Source of the DNA: Rhynchosporium graminicola
Lineage: Eukaryota; Ascomycota; Leotiomycetes; Helotiales; Ploettnerulaceae
Direction: 5' to 3'
Assembly (NCBI GenBank): GCA_900074885.1
Contig: FJUW01000071.1
Location: 114,973 to 178,972, forward strand
DNA: 64,000 nt
A model generated the notes under the pieces. The model was not told the DNA's origin and did not search any database. It worked only from the letters and a program-made list of their open reading frames with translations. Positions 37,265-47,883 of the stretch are shown here, piece by piece. How positions within the stretch are numbered: position 1 is the first letter of the stretch; every line of letters begins with the position of its first letter. The position numbers were made by a program, and so were the translations under genes.

Positions 37265-39558
37265 CTAGCAGACTGTCCTATGTACTCCCTCGCTCATTGG
37301 TCTCTTTCCACCCTTTCCTTGTCCCTTATTATGCTGCGTTCCAACGGTGCCATGTTCTATCTCAACAGAGTTATTCTTTCCACCCAAGACGCTCAAATCT
37401 TGGGTATCAGATTCCTACGTCACAACGATATCAGTACCACAGCTTGCGAGACAATATTATACTCGGCGACAAGGGTGGGAGGAGATAGAGGTTGCTAACG
37501 GAAGGATTGGGGAAAGAGAGGAAGAGAAACTTACAATCAGATTCTGGGTTACGACGCAGATATCGCTGATTAGACGGTCGAGGAGATCGAAAGACATGCT
37601 TTCTCGTACCACGACTCGAAGGATTTCGGTCTTGTCTTCTTTTGGTGGGAGGGGGTAGTCTATGAGGAGGAGTAAGCATTTGTTTGGAAGTCCCGAGAGT
37701 CTGTTATTTATCTTGGGGCGAGTGCTCGCTTGTTCCCATTTTTGGCTCTCTTCGCCTGACTTCCCGGGTGCAAAGAGAGGAAGCAAGCAAGACCCTGCCA
37801 GTGACAAAGAGGCGGCGATAATTAAGAGAGGAGGTAAGAATAAGAAATTCTTACTCGGGATAATATACTGCTTCGCCCTCAACAAATTACTGATATTCTC
37901 CTGCTTGATATGCGGAAACTCCTTCTTGAACTCATCGCTAAATCTGAATGCCACAACTGGCAATCCAGCATTGTAATCCGCACTCGTGTCCTCCTCCTTT
38001 CCTGCAACATTCACTTCCCCTTTCGCAAGACTGTGCACGCCTTCCTTGCGATGGATATCGCTCACGCAAATATACCATCCTGTAGCTTCGAGGGATTTCG
38101 AGAGAAGTCGTGCGTTGGCCATACAACTCTCCATGATTGATTGGTAACCGGAGAAACCGAGATGTATTAGGTTGTAGTATTGCGCGATGATTTGTGCGCC
38201 GGGGCGAGAGAAGTTCAGGGTGTATGATTCTTCGGTTCCGCCAAGGTAGTGTAATTCGAAGACGAGGTGTTTTGGGAGGTATTGTTCGTCGCGCCAGATG
38301 ATCCATCCTACTCCGGCGTATACTAGACCAAATTTGTGGCCGGAGGTATTTATACTCTTTACTCTCGGCAACTCGAAGTTCCATTTTGTTTTCCCCTTCT
38401 TGCCCGCACCGGCATGTGTGAAGGGAGCAACGAAACCTCCGGACGCAGCATCAACGTGGATCGGGATGTCGACTCCGGTGTTCTTCTCGTACTCGTCGAG
38501 GATAGAGGAAATTTCTTCGACCGGCTCGTAGTGGCCTGTGTAGGTTGAGCCGAGGATGACGAACACGCCAATAGTGTTTTCGTCAATATTCTCCTTCACG
38601 AGCTTGGGGTCAAGGCGATAGTTGGAGGCGTCTGTGACAGGAAGGATTCGGGCTTCGACTTCGAAGTAACGTGCGAACTGAGCCGTGTGTTAGTGATGTA
38701 CAATGTGAAGATTTGTATTTGAAATTAATGGGACGAGATCGTGAGGAAAGTATCAGATCCATGCTCTCCGAATCCAGCTTAGCGAGACTAGAAGAAAAGC
38801 AGACATACCTTTTCCAACGCAACCTGAGCATTGGCACCCATAATGATATTCGGATTCTCCGTACTCTTTCCCTCGGCCTTCCTCTTCTCCTGCCATCTTC
38901 TCTTCATAGCCAGCCCACCAAGATGAATAGCCTCACTCGATCCCGTGGTCGCGGATCCAATAGCTTTCTCGTCTTTAGATGCGCCCCACATGTTGGCGAT
39001 GATGCTAATGCAACGTGTGTGCATAGCCATCATTGCTGGATACTCGTCGGCGTCGGACATATTCTTGGAGATGTTTTCGAACATTAGCTGCTCGGCGTGC
39101 GTTTCCATGTATGTTCCTACGAAACTTGGGGGCGTTAGCTAGATTCTTCGCTCTCTCATTTGTGTTATTTCCTGAAGTCAATGCCTATTGCTACTCCACG
39201 ATCCATAGAATCGGATGTGAAGGTAGCGAATAAAGTACACACCTAGCCAAGTTCAAATTCGGTCGACCATCCAAATCCAATTCATCCTTTAGCATTTGAT
39301 GGACAGCATCAGCTGGAGCACCATGTTTCGGGATTTCGAATTTCGAGATCTCCTGTCTGCTGGCATAACGAGTGCTGTAGGGCGTGATGTGCGAGGTACC
39401 GCCATTGGTGTGAGGGTGTTTCTTCGATGCCTCTCTGACGTGGAGGGAGCGGAGGCTCTCGATGATGGAATCAGGGTCGACCTGTCGATAGATTAGATTG
39501 CAACAAGAGAGGTAGGCGTGTACGAGGAAGGGATACATACATGGCGGGCGAGAGACAT
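37265..39558 (-). CDS. Glutamate decarboxylase (PLP-dependent)
   Basis: Six exons: 39558-39541, 39481-39243, 39124-38809, 38677-37855, 37659-37535 and 37414-37265; 556 aa, normal for fungal GAD. Exon 1 encodes only MSLARH. Junctions restore family sequence: ARH/VDPDSIIESL, LNLA/SFVGTYMETHAEQ, ALEK/FARYFEVEARILPV, QYIIP/NYPLPP and TQNLI/ESDTQDL. The PLP Schiff-base Lys is in SINTSGHKFGL (about 306) and the cofactor-pairing Asp in HVDAASGGF (about 267). The basic C-terminus ends GKRPMSEGVHRTVC. It converts glutamate to GABA and CO2, feeding the GABA shunt, and in fungi is linked to stress and spore germination. Intron 4 is 195 nt, longer than the rest. Identity is secure. Confidence 0.95.
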
Positions 39559-39763
39559 CTTGATGAGTTTTTATGGGGTTCAAGCTGATATTGATTTTGA
39601 GGTTTGGTTTGGTTTGAGATGAAGAAGGACAAGGGGACAGAGATAATGTAGAGGCAGGAGATATGCGATAAGAAGAAGCTGTTGAGCTGTGCACCTGCAG
39701 TACAGACTAACCAAACACAGTAGTGACGACACACCTCACCCAATATGAAGGCTTTCGCTAGGG

Positions 39764-39787
39764 ATAAATATAAATATAAATATAAAT
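39764..39787. repeat. (ATAAAT)n microsatellite
   Basis: Four tandem copies of ATAAAT about 200 nt upstream of the GAD start codon, in the GAD promoter. Confidence 0.85.
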
Positions 39788-40212
39788 ATTAATCAATTCA
39801 CATTATAATCACAGTGCTTACGCTACCTGTACCTGGGCGATCGAGAAGCTAGTTGGTTGGCCAATTGGAGTGACATTGTTTTTGTTGACGAATCGGAAGC
39901 AGAAAGAGGGGGACGACGTAATTGCACTCCTCTACTGTACCGTACCTCGTAGTAGGTACTAGGTAGGTAGGTACGAAGCAAGTAGTTGCGGGTAGACCCC
40001 GCGGGAAAAGCTTGGTTATGGTATGGAATTGAAGCAGGTGTCTAAAGCGGGGATTCAAAGTGGATTGTGGCACTGCACGTGACTGTAGGAGGAGGAAGCA
40101 ATCGCATTAAGGACTCTTCTGATTCAGGTTGTTTCTTTTGGGTCTTGCAAAGGGGGATGGATGAAAGCGGAAGATTGAGGATATTAAAACGCTCGTCTCA
40201 GGCTTTGAGCCC

Positions 40213-40293
40213 CTGACGCTGACGTTGACGTTGACGTTGACCTTGACGTTGACCTTGACCTTGACCTTGACCTTGACATTGACATTGACATTG
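40213..40293. repeat. Hexanucleotide minisatellite (TTGACS-type)
   Basis: About 13 tandem 6-mers of the form (C/T)TGAC(G/C/A), ordered as a block of TTGACG/CTGACG, then TTGACC, then TTGACA. The unit variants are grouped, as expected from expansion after single point changes. Non-coding, about 0.65 kb upstream of GAD and 1 kb upstream of the fasciclin gene. TTGAC also resembles a W-box-like core by chance. Confidence 0.9.
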
Positions 40294-41271
40294 CTCTTAT
40301 CCCCCGCACTTCTTGGCAGAAAGTGAAGCTCTTATCTTCTCGGCTGGCTACGTACAGTACCGTACAGTACAGTAGCGAGGGACAGTAGCAGGCGAATATG
40401 ATATCATAGATTTTGGTTCTTGGCTTGGCTTGTCTTGGCTTGGCACATCGCATCTTTTTTTTGGTCTTCAAACACCTCACCTAAGGTGCCTGGTTGTTGA
40501 TCTATATTTATCCGAGTATATCCTCGTTTCCTCGATCTGGCTCTACTACATTTCAAGGTCCCCGTACAACGGCTATACATACATATGTCTCGCAGCTTGC
40601 ATCCTTGTCGATTGCTTCAGGTACTTCGTCTCAGATGCTGATTGTCCTGTCAACTGTCACATCTGTCTGGGATTCTATCATCGGCATTTTGGTTGCGCCG
40701 ATCGAGGGGTATAAGTAATCCACAAGGATCTTCATGCGCCAAGTCCTGTTCTACCTTCCTTTCTCCACACACATGGAAGTTCACATGCCATTGGTGATGA
40801 TGAGACTCCGATGCTGATGATCATGCCACCATTGTCCATCCCGTGTATGAAGAGACACGCAAGCTTGTAGCCTCATGAGGTGATAATCATGGAAATAGAA
40901 GTTGGATGATAGTCCGACTGGAAGGACGTACAGTATTCGTATTTCATGTTCCTTCTAAACCTGTGGCCGTTACATAAAGTATTAAAATACCTGATAATAT
41001 TAATTCTCCGTCCATTAGGATCAGACCTGTAGGTAGGACATACAGGAGCTTATTGTCCGATACATCCGACCATCGACCATCTGCTTTGCCATTTTGTGAG
41101 ACGAGACCGTGCTGCCGTCTCATTCGTTACAAGAAATCAAGCTGCGGCGTCATCAAGCTTAGCTCATTTCACGTTACTTCACATACTCTTCATCATCTCC
41201 ATCTGCTTCCACCTCTTTTCCCCCTCTCTCTTCTCCCGCTGCCATCCTTCATCAGTCATCAGTCATCAACA

Positions 41272-42787
41272 ATGAAGTTCACCACTACACTCTTGCCTCT
41301 CGCGGCACTCTCAACAGCATTCGTCATTCCAGATGAAGCCATCACTAACCAAATTGTCGAATCCCAGAAGGAACCCCAAAGCTTCCTCGACAGAATCCAC
41401 GGCAATATCGACAGTGTATGGGCCGGTGTCGAAGAGACATTCAAAGACTCCGTAGCCTTTTCCTCGAACGCCATCGACAATGCTATCAATGCCGCATCTG
41501 AGGTAACTCAAAATGCAAAGTCAACACTCGAGTGCCACACTTCCATGACGAAATTCGATGCTCAGGCATGGATTGACTCTGCTGTGTCGACTGTGGAGGA
41601 TGTTGATATCTTCGACCATCCACACCACAAGCCTCCTCACCATGACGATCCTCATCACGACCGACCCCATCACCCAAAGCACCCTCACCACGCTCCGAAT
41701 GAGACTGTGTACGAGCTTATTGCATCGAGCAAGTACACTACCAAGCTTGCGAAGCTCATCAACGAGTACCCAGATTTGGTGGAGATATTGAATGGCACTG
41801 CTGCTAACTACACCGTCTTCGCACCCACTGACAAGGCATTCGATAAGTTACCAAAGGGCCACCAGAAACCTTCCAAGGAGCTCATTAAGAAGGTCCTTTC
41901 ATACCACGTCTCTCCAGACTTCTACCCAGCTAGCAGAGTGTTGGTTACTCACACCATTCCTACTGCTCTTGGTGAGGACTCGCTCGGAGGTTATCCACAG
42001 AGACTTCGCCTTGGCCTCAGTGTTCTAAAGGGCCTCAATGTCAACTTTTACAGCAGAATCGTGGCTATCAACATCGTACGTCCCGCGTCCTCTCCTGTTC
42101 CTCAAAATTACCTCCAACTTTTATACTAACGCCTTACCGTTACAGTTCGGAACTAACGGCGTCATCCACGGCGTCGATTCCCTCATCCTTCCCCCACCCC
42201 CCGCCCTCAAAATCCTTGAACTCCTCCCCTCCGAGTTCTCCACCCTAGAACTCGCCCTAATCAAAACCGGACTCGACAAGACACTCGCTGAGGCGCCCCA
42301 CGCCGGAGGTACCCTCTTCGCGCCTTCCAACTGGGCATTTACAAAACTCGGTCCTCGTGTAAACGCCTTCCTGTTCTCCAAGTACGGCGAGAAATACCTC
42401 GCAGCCCTCTTGAAGTACCATGTTGTCGCGAACCAGACTTTGTACTCGGATGCTCTCTATAAGGAGAAGTCTGGTGGTGACAAGGATGGGGAGGAGGAGA
42501 AGGATATTCCTAAAGGATACTTTCACATTGATCTCCCAACGCTATTGGAGGATAAGAGCTTATCCATCGATGTGGCGAGATATGGTGGCTTGATCACCAT
42601 CAAAATTAATGGTTTCTCCAGCGTCGACGTCCAGGATGGAGTGGCGAAGGATGGAGTTGTACATGTGGTCTCTAGTGTATTGATCCCACCCAAGAACCCC
42701 GGTGAGGAGAAGGGAATGGTGGCGGAGGAGATTGAAGTTGAGGACCTAAAGGAGAGACTTTTACCATACGTGCAAGAGGAGTTGTAG
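41272..42787 (+). CDS. Secreted protein with two fasciclin (FAS1) domains and His-rich linker
   Basis: Two exons, 41272-42075 and 42146-42787; 481 aa. A signal peptide (MKFTTTLLPLAALSTAFVIP) fixes the start; an upstream in-frame Met is disfavoured because it would bury the signal. Residues about 115-145 are a His/Pro/Asp run (DHPHHKPPHHDDPHH...). FAS1 domain 1 (about 145-285: TVYELIASSKYTTKLAKLI, YTVFAPTDKAFDKLP) and domain 2 (about 290-455: FSTLELALIKTGLDKTL, GTLFAPSNWAFTKLG) follow, and an acidic tail ends the protein. N-glycosylation sequons (NETV, NGTA, NYTV, NQTL) are present. FAS1 proteins act in cell-surface adhesion; no GPI signal is evident at the C-terminus. The His tract may bind metal, which is inference. 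Confidence 0.9.
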
Positions 42788-43783
42788 GACAAAATCTAGA
42801 GAAGGGTAGACGCGACCAATAGACTGGCTGGCAGGTGGGAGCGCAGTGAAAACAGTCACTTTCAAGAGATGTACGATATGTACAGATACGGATAACGAAT
42901 GAACGATAACACTCCTTAAAAGATATATTACATTGTTATATTACGTTGTCTTTTTCCCTGCAAAGAATCATTAATGAGTTCACATAATCTGCAAGTTTAG
43001 TTCTCAGTGTCGTCGTGTAACAGAAAACACCTATTCTTGTTATCGGATCTACCTTACCTTTACCAATATCAATCACTAGGGAAAAACCTAATACTAATAT
43101 CCCTTAGCATCACAGAGAGTAGGGAGGCCACACGAGAGAGGGTTAGTTCTCTTATAGTCCAATTAGGCGATATCTTTAAAATACCTAAAGTTTTGTTTTG
43201 CTATTTTCAAGAGCTTAGGATTGATTCTCTGTACGTTGGACCAGATCATTCGGACAGCGGATCAAAAGCAAAAACTATCTTTGATCTTTAGTAAGTGCAG
43301 TTTGAGGTATCATACCTATCTATCTGCTTGAGATCAGACGTAGAAGATAATCTTCGTGATTGAGAACGCAACGGGACCAAAGATCAGACGGGCAAAGAAG
43401 ATGTTGTCTCGAGCTTTGTTTCGGACGGATTAGTCTGCATGTTGAGGATTTGTCTTGTTTACTTTGGACGTGTTCATTTAGGGGAGAATCCCGAACCGAA
43501 ATAAGCGAGTTTGAGTACGAATCCGAGCACCGAGGCCGAGGCTAAAATTACACGGGAGCTTGGAGGGCTTCAACCACAGAACATCGGTCGCCGACGCAAT
43601 TAATTCGCGTTTCAGTATCCACAACAGAATACCGAACACCTGGCAAACATTCTTTCAAATTTCCGCTGCTCTACCAATTACTTTCAACGCCAGCTCGTTC
43701 CGCAGATCAGTGTCGCAGGAGTACCCAAGAAGATCCTGATCCTTAACCTTTCCGATTAATACTCGTCGCTGCGACATTCCACG
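42788..43783. other. Intergenic, nothing recognised
   Basis: Same-strand spacer between the fasciclin and thioesterase-like genes. Short frames only; no repeat noted. Confidence 0.5.
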
Positions 43784-44689
43784 ATGATCATTCAATTACC
43801 CTTACGCTCTGGCGCAAGGTCTGCCATACGAACAGCGAAATCACTGCCAACTCAACAATGCCCCCATAATCTCCCGAGAAGGACACTCTCGAGACCCCCT
43901 CTCCTCCAATTCCGCCAGTACTCAACACCACCACCCCCCTCCCACCTCCGCGCCCAATTCGAAGCCTCCACCATCCTTCCCTCCCACCCCTCACCCTCCC
44001 TCCAACCAACTCCGAAACGTTCATTTCGACCCTACATCTACGCGACGCTCTTCCTAATCCTCGGCCTCACCACCGGCCAATACGCGCGCTATGTCCTCGC
44101 TCCCCCACCCCTCCCACCAGCCGGGTCCAAAGAAGACGACCAAATGATAGCCTACCTCCACACACAAGCCTCCAAAATCCCTCTCGTAAAATCGTTGTCT
44201 AGTGATCCAGCATGGATATCTCACGACGCATACACTACCATGTCAGATGCAGAACGGGGCTCGCGACTTACCACCGATGCATTAGCAGGTGCGCGCGCCC
44301 TAGGCGGTTACCAACGCATCTTCCAAAACACCTCTACTGGGGAAACAATCACAGTCATCTGGTTCGGGGGCGTCTTAGCCGGCTGGCCAGGCGTAACACA
44401 TGGGGGTGTCCTCGCGACAGTGATGGACGAGTCGCTAGGACGCTGTGCGATTAGGCAGTTGGAGGGAAATACTGGGGTGACGGCGAATCTGGAGTTGAAT
44501 TACTTGAAACCGGCTGTTACGAATGGATTTTATGTCGTGAGAGCGACTCCATTGCAGGAGGGGAGAACGGAGAGGAAGTGTTGGGTTAGTGGACGGCTAG
44601 AGAGTGTGGATGGGAGGGTGTGTGTGGAGGCACGGGCGCTGTTTGTGGTTCCTAGGAAATATGCTACGAGAAGTTTGAAGCAGTTTTAG
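43784..44689 (+). CDS. HotDog-fold thioesterase-like protein, probably mitochondrial
   Basis: Single exon, 301 aa. The N-terminus (MIIQLPLRSGARSAIRTAKS…RRTLSRPPLLQFRQYS) is Arg/Ser-rich and acid-poor, like a mitochondrial presequence. One membrane segment follows at about residues 85-105 (YIYATLFLILGLTTGQYARY). The C-terminal 4HBT/PaaI-type HotDog domain (about 185-290) has the helix motif THGGVLATVMDESLGRCA and strands TANLELNYLKPA and KCWVSGRLESVDGRVCVEARALFV. Such proteins hydrolyse acyl-CoA thioesters; the membrane-anchored mitochondrial form is widespread in fungi but poorly characterised. The Pro-rich region at about 50-75 is probably disordered. Confidence 0.87.
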   Translation: MIIQLPLRSGARSAIRTAKSLPTQQCPHNLPRRTLSRPPLLQFRQYSTPPPPSHLRAQFEASTILPSHPSPSLQPTPKRSFRPYIYATLFLILGLTTGQYARYVLAPPPLPPAGSKEDDQMIAYLHTQASKIPLVKSLSSDPAWISHDAYTTMSDAERGSRLTTDALAGARALGGYQRIFQNTSTGETITVIWFGGVLAGWPGVTHGGVLATVMDESLGRCAIRQLEGNTGVTANLELNYLKPAVTNGFYVVRATPLQEGRTERKCWVSGRLESVDGRVCVEARALFVVPRKYATRSLKQF

Positions 44690-47600
44690 GGATCTGAAAG
44701 GGCGAGGTATTGGCGGAGGTGGACAAATGGCGGGTAGAGCACACTGAGACTTGTCTGTCTCGCCCGGGTCGGCGAGTCTGATTTAGAGGACAGGTGCCTC
44801 GTTCAAGATACAGTATTATATTGCGCCCAAGTCGAACAGACGCACGAGAAAGCTTGTACAAAGAGGAATTAATCTGTAAAAAACTGATGGATATAGATTA
44901 GAGGCATTAAACTACTGATCAATCTTCAGAGAATAAGTACATAGACCAGACAAATTACACAACATACAAACGCTCTCATCCCCTCACGAAGCCAAACATC
45001 AAAAATCACCCCGCTCTGCTTTTCGTATCATCAGCCTGGCAGAGGAAGAACCCGTTTTAAGGAGAAAGGAAAGTCTGAACGGGTATCTCGCGAGCCAGAA
45101 TAAACTCATGTACGTACAGCTATTTACATCCAACACTCAAGCCAAATAGCAATACAAGTTTCCTAGCAATGGTAAAGATATAGACACCTCACTGACCGAT
45201 TCTCAACACTCTCTGCTTCTGACTATTACAGAATTAGAGCGGATGACATAAATCTTGTAAAGTTAGAGCATAAAGCCCGTGACGTGATCGTAGATTCGAG
45301 CGAGAACTTCATCGCTGAGATCCTCTAGTACGAGGCAGGTGTTTTTTGGTCCGACCTCTTATGATGCTCTCCAAGTTCGGTACTCTTGCTAACTGCCATA
45401 ATGAAATGGGCCTGCTGATTGAAACGGATCCTTGGCAGCCAGGCCTTGTATTTTTGTCCGGTTACCACCGGAATGTTGGCTTCGTCTCGAGTGAGATTGA
45501 TAGCTGCAACTTCAGCTTCGACCTTCCTTCTATCCGGGTGCGTGCTCCACTGTCGAGCCTTTAGGCGATCGAATATTCCACTCTTCGCCATTCGTCACCG
45601 TTGTCAAGAGGAGTTGTACAGCTCAGCCGCGCGAGGCTTTGCGATCGCTCTCTTTGGCGTCGCGGCGTAGATTTTACGTGGCAGCTTTCGAGGATGAAAT
45701 TCAGGCACCCCAACCTGGAAGCTTGGCACGGCATTTGCTTCGCGCCCCCAGCCAAATCGCGCGCACTGTGCGATATCAGTGATGTGCAGTATCTCCCTAT
45801 CGTCCATGACTGGGTGCAGTTTGAGCTTGAGATTCGAACTTTGCAAGAAGAACGGACTGCGCTGATGCGGGCGAGAAATGGCGGTGTAGTTCAATCGCAG
45901 CTCTTAGCCTAGAAAAGACTAAGCTTGTGCATCTTATGATTTACGCACCGATTTGGGTATGGCCAGACTCATCATATCAAAGACATCCAATGGAAGATTG
46001 ATCGTCGCTAAATGCAGTGGCAACTTTAAAGAAATTCTCTCGACGTGAACGTTGAAGAGATTGAAGACAGACGAGCATGCAAACAGAGTGAGCAATTCCC
46101 TGCCCCGGGACCATGAAGCTACCGGAAACATTTCCCCGTCGAGTGTGATAAGAGGGTGTTATTTCGGCACCAAGACCTCGTAGTTCAGCCATGAAATAGC
46201 TCACGTGTTGGAATTCTGGCTGGAAATGTCACTGAGCTTTATCTTGGTGGGTGTCAAATGCGTGGATCTTCGCTTAGCTAGTGTTCAGGCTAGGGAAAAG
46301 GTAAACAAGCCAATTTTGTACGGTCGCCCCTGGCTACCTCGAGCACTGTCGAAAAGCAAAATCCCCAGGTCCTATAGCTAAATGTGATTGGTCTCCTCAG
46401 ATTCTTCACTTCGCTCTGCAGCTGACCTTTTCGACACTACTGGCCAATGATAATCATACTCCACCCTACTATTTCTCCGGCAACAGTTCGCACCATCGAG
46501 TAAAGGAGGGACCCGACTAGCCCGTGAGTAGATAAATATGAACTGACTAGAATGATCATAATCAGCAATATTCCACTATTCATAGAAGCTTGGAAGCCAC
46601 GAAGCCCAGCATTGATTTATCGCGTTTTCTTCGAGAGAATTTGTGACAGGAAGGGTACCCATGACAGAGAAGTGACCCATCCTCTGTTACGAAGTATTCA
46701 ATTATGGTATCAATCAAAAACAGTGTCCCGATCTCCCTCAGCTCATCGATGAATGTCACGACTTCGCTTGTGTATTGGACGCCTCTTAAGTCAAGACTAA
46801 TTGACGTACCCTTTGTACAAAGACTTCTGCGTATTCCGAAGAAGGGAATTGGTCTACAGTAGCAGGTATCTTGAAGCAAGAAGCAGATTGAGACTCCACC
46901 GTCTGAAAGAAGGACGCTAGTTAGTCTCGCGCACCAGAAGTAAAATAACAGGCACAGTGTTCTGTTCCCGCGCCTGGAAATACCAAGAATACTATACCAG
47001 ATACGAAAGTAGGAGATGTACAAGCCGTTTTGTTAAAGGTAAGCTCAAGTAGTGGTCACAGTGCATGTGATAGATTTTTAGCCAAGAGTCAAGTACCACT
47101 TAGTCATAGAGGAAGATTAATGCAATCAGAATGCTTGAGAAGTTATAGATCACTAGCTCATACCATCATAAGCTAGGTTGTCTCGGAAAACCTTTCCGAG
47201 CCCAGACCCACTTCACCACAACTTCCGTCCTCTATCCCAAGGCTTTATTTGACACTGCCGAATACCAGATACAGGAAATTATGAAGGAAATCGCCTTCAA
47301 GCAAGCACTCACGCAACTATATGCTGCTCAAGACGCGATGCCACTTTCAACCTGTGGTGTGAAACCTGGGCTTGGATCTGATTGGCTCTTGATTGGCTCT
47401 ACGTCTGACGGATCAACTGTGTTCCTGTTCCAAGTCCCAAACTTACAATAGCAGCCAATGGTGACAAATTCAATCTCTCTAGCCCAACTGCAAGCAACTG
47501 GCAAGCATATGGGCGCAGTACCAGGTCAATAAACACAATCACCAATGCAGCGCAAATGCAAGCAAGCACCCATATGCTGTCCAGGTCGACCGACTAGCTG

Positions 47601-47883
47601 TCGATCAGTCCTTGAAAAGTCTTTTTTCAAGTACGTAGAAATACATGAGACCTTGTGATTTATAAAACATTCGTTGAGAGTATCTATTTCAGAGGTTGCA
47701 ATCGAAGAGAGCTTGAGGTATTTCTCTATAATACACTATATACAGTCCATTGTCTGTCTGTAATCTAATTTACACTTACTGCTTATCAAATCACGTGTAA
47801 ATGCTGCGCGCCGATCCCTGCTACCCCGTATACAAAATAACTCAAAAGTTTACACCTCTCATGTCCTTCATATCGTCTTTCGC
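44690..47883. other. 3.2-kb intergenic region, no gene recognised
   Basis: Several short overlapping frames on both strands at 45.3-45.9 kb (the longest 103 codons on plus, 96 and 88 on minus), and a 147-codon minus frame at 46580-47023 (…EVVTFIDELREIGTLFLIDT…). None has a recognisable domain or joins convincingly to neighbours by splicing. No transposon signature. Possibly remnants of decayed genes; not annotated. Confidence 0.4.

Larger units (their letters stand above)
39559..41271. other. Divergent promoter region with simple repeats
   Basis: Between the GAD start (-) and the fasciclin start (+). Contains two simple-sequence repeats (listed separately), a GTAC/ACAGTAC-rich patch near 40350-40375 and a run of TTGGCTTGGCTTG near 40420-40445. 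The minus frame through the hexanucleotide repeat would encode a Ser-Arg/Ser-Thr dipeptide run and is not a gene. Confidence 0.5.

Noticed and set aside
37222..37679. Plus and minus ORFs over the GAD 3' end
   Set aside because: Shadows of the two last GAD exons and intervening introns.
40184..40480. Minus ORF with Ser-Arg/Ser-Thr dipeptide repeats resembling an SR protein
   Set aside because: It is a translation of the non-coding hexanucleotide repeat.
41053..41271. Upstream in-frame extension of the fasciclin gene
   Set aside because: Would add about 73 residues ahead of a clear signal peptide; composition is leader-like (TC-rich).
45325..45912. Overlapping ORFs of 83-103 codons on both strands
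   Set aside because: Mutual shadows without recognisable products.
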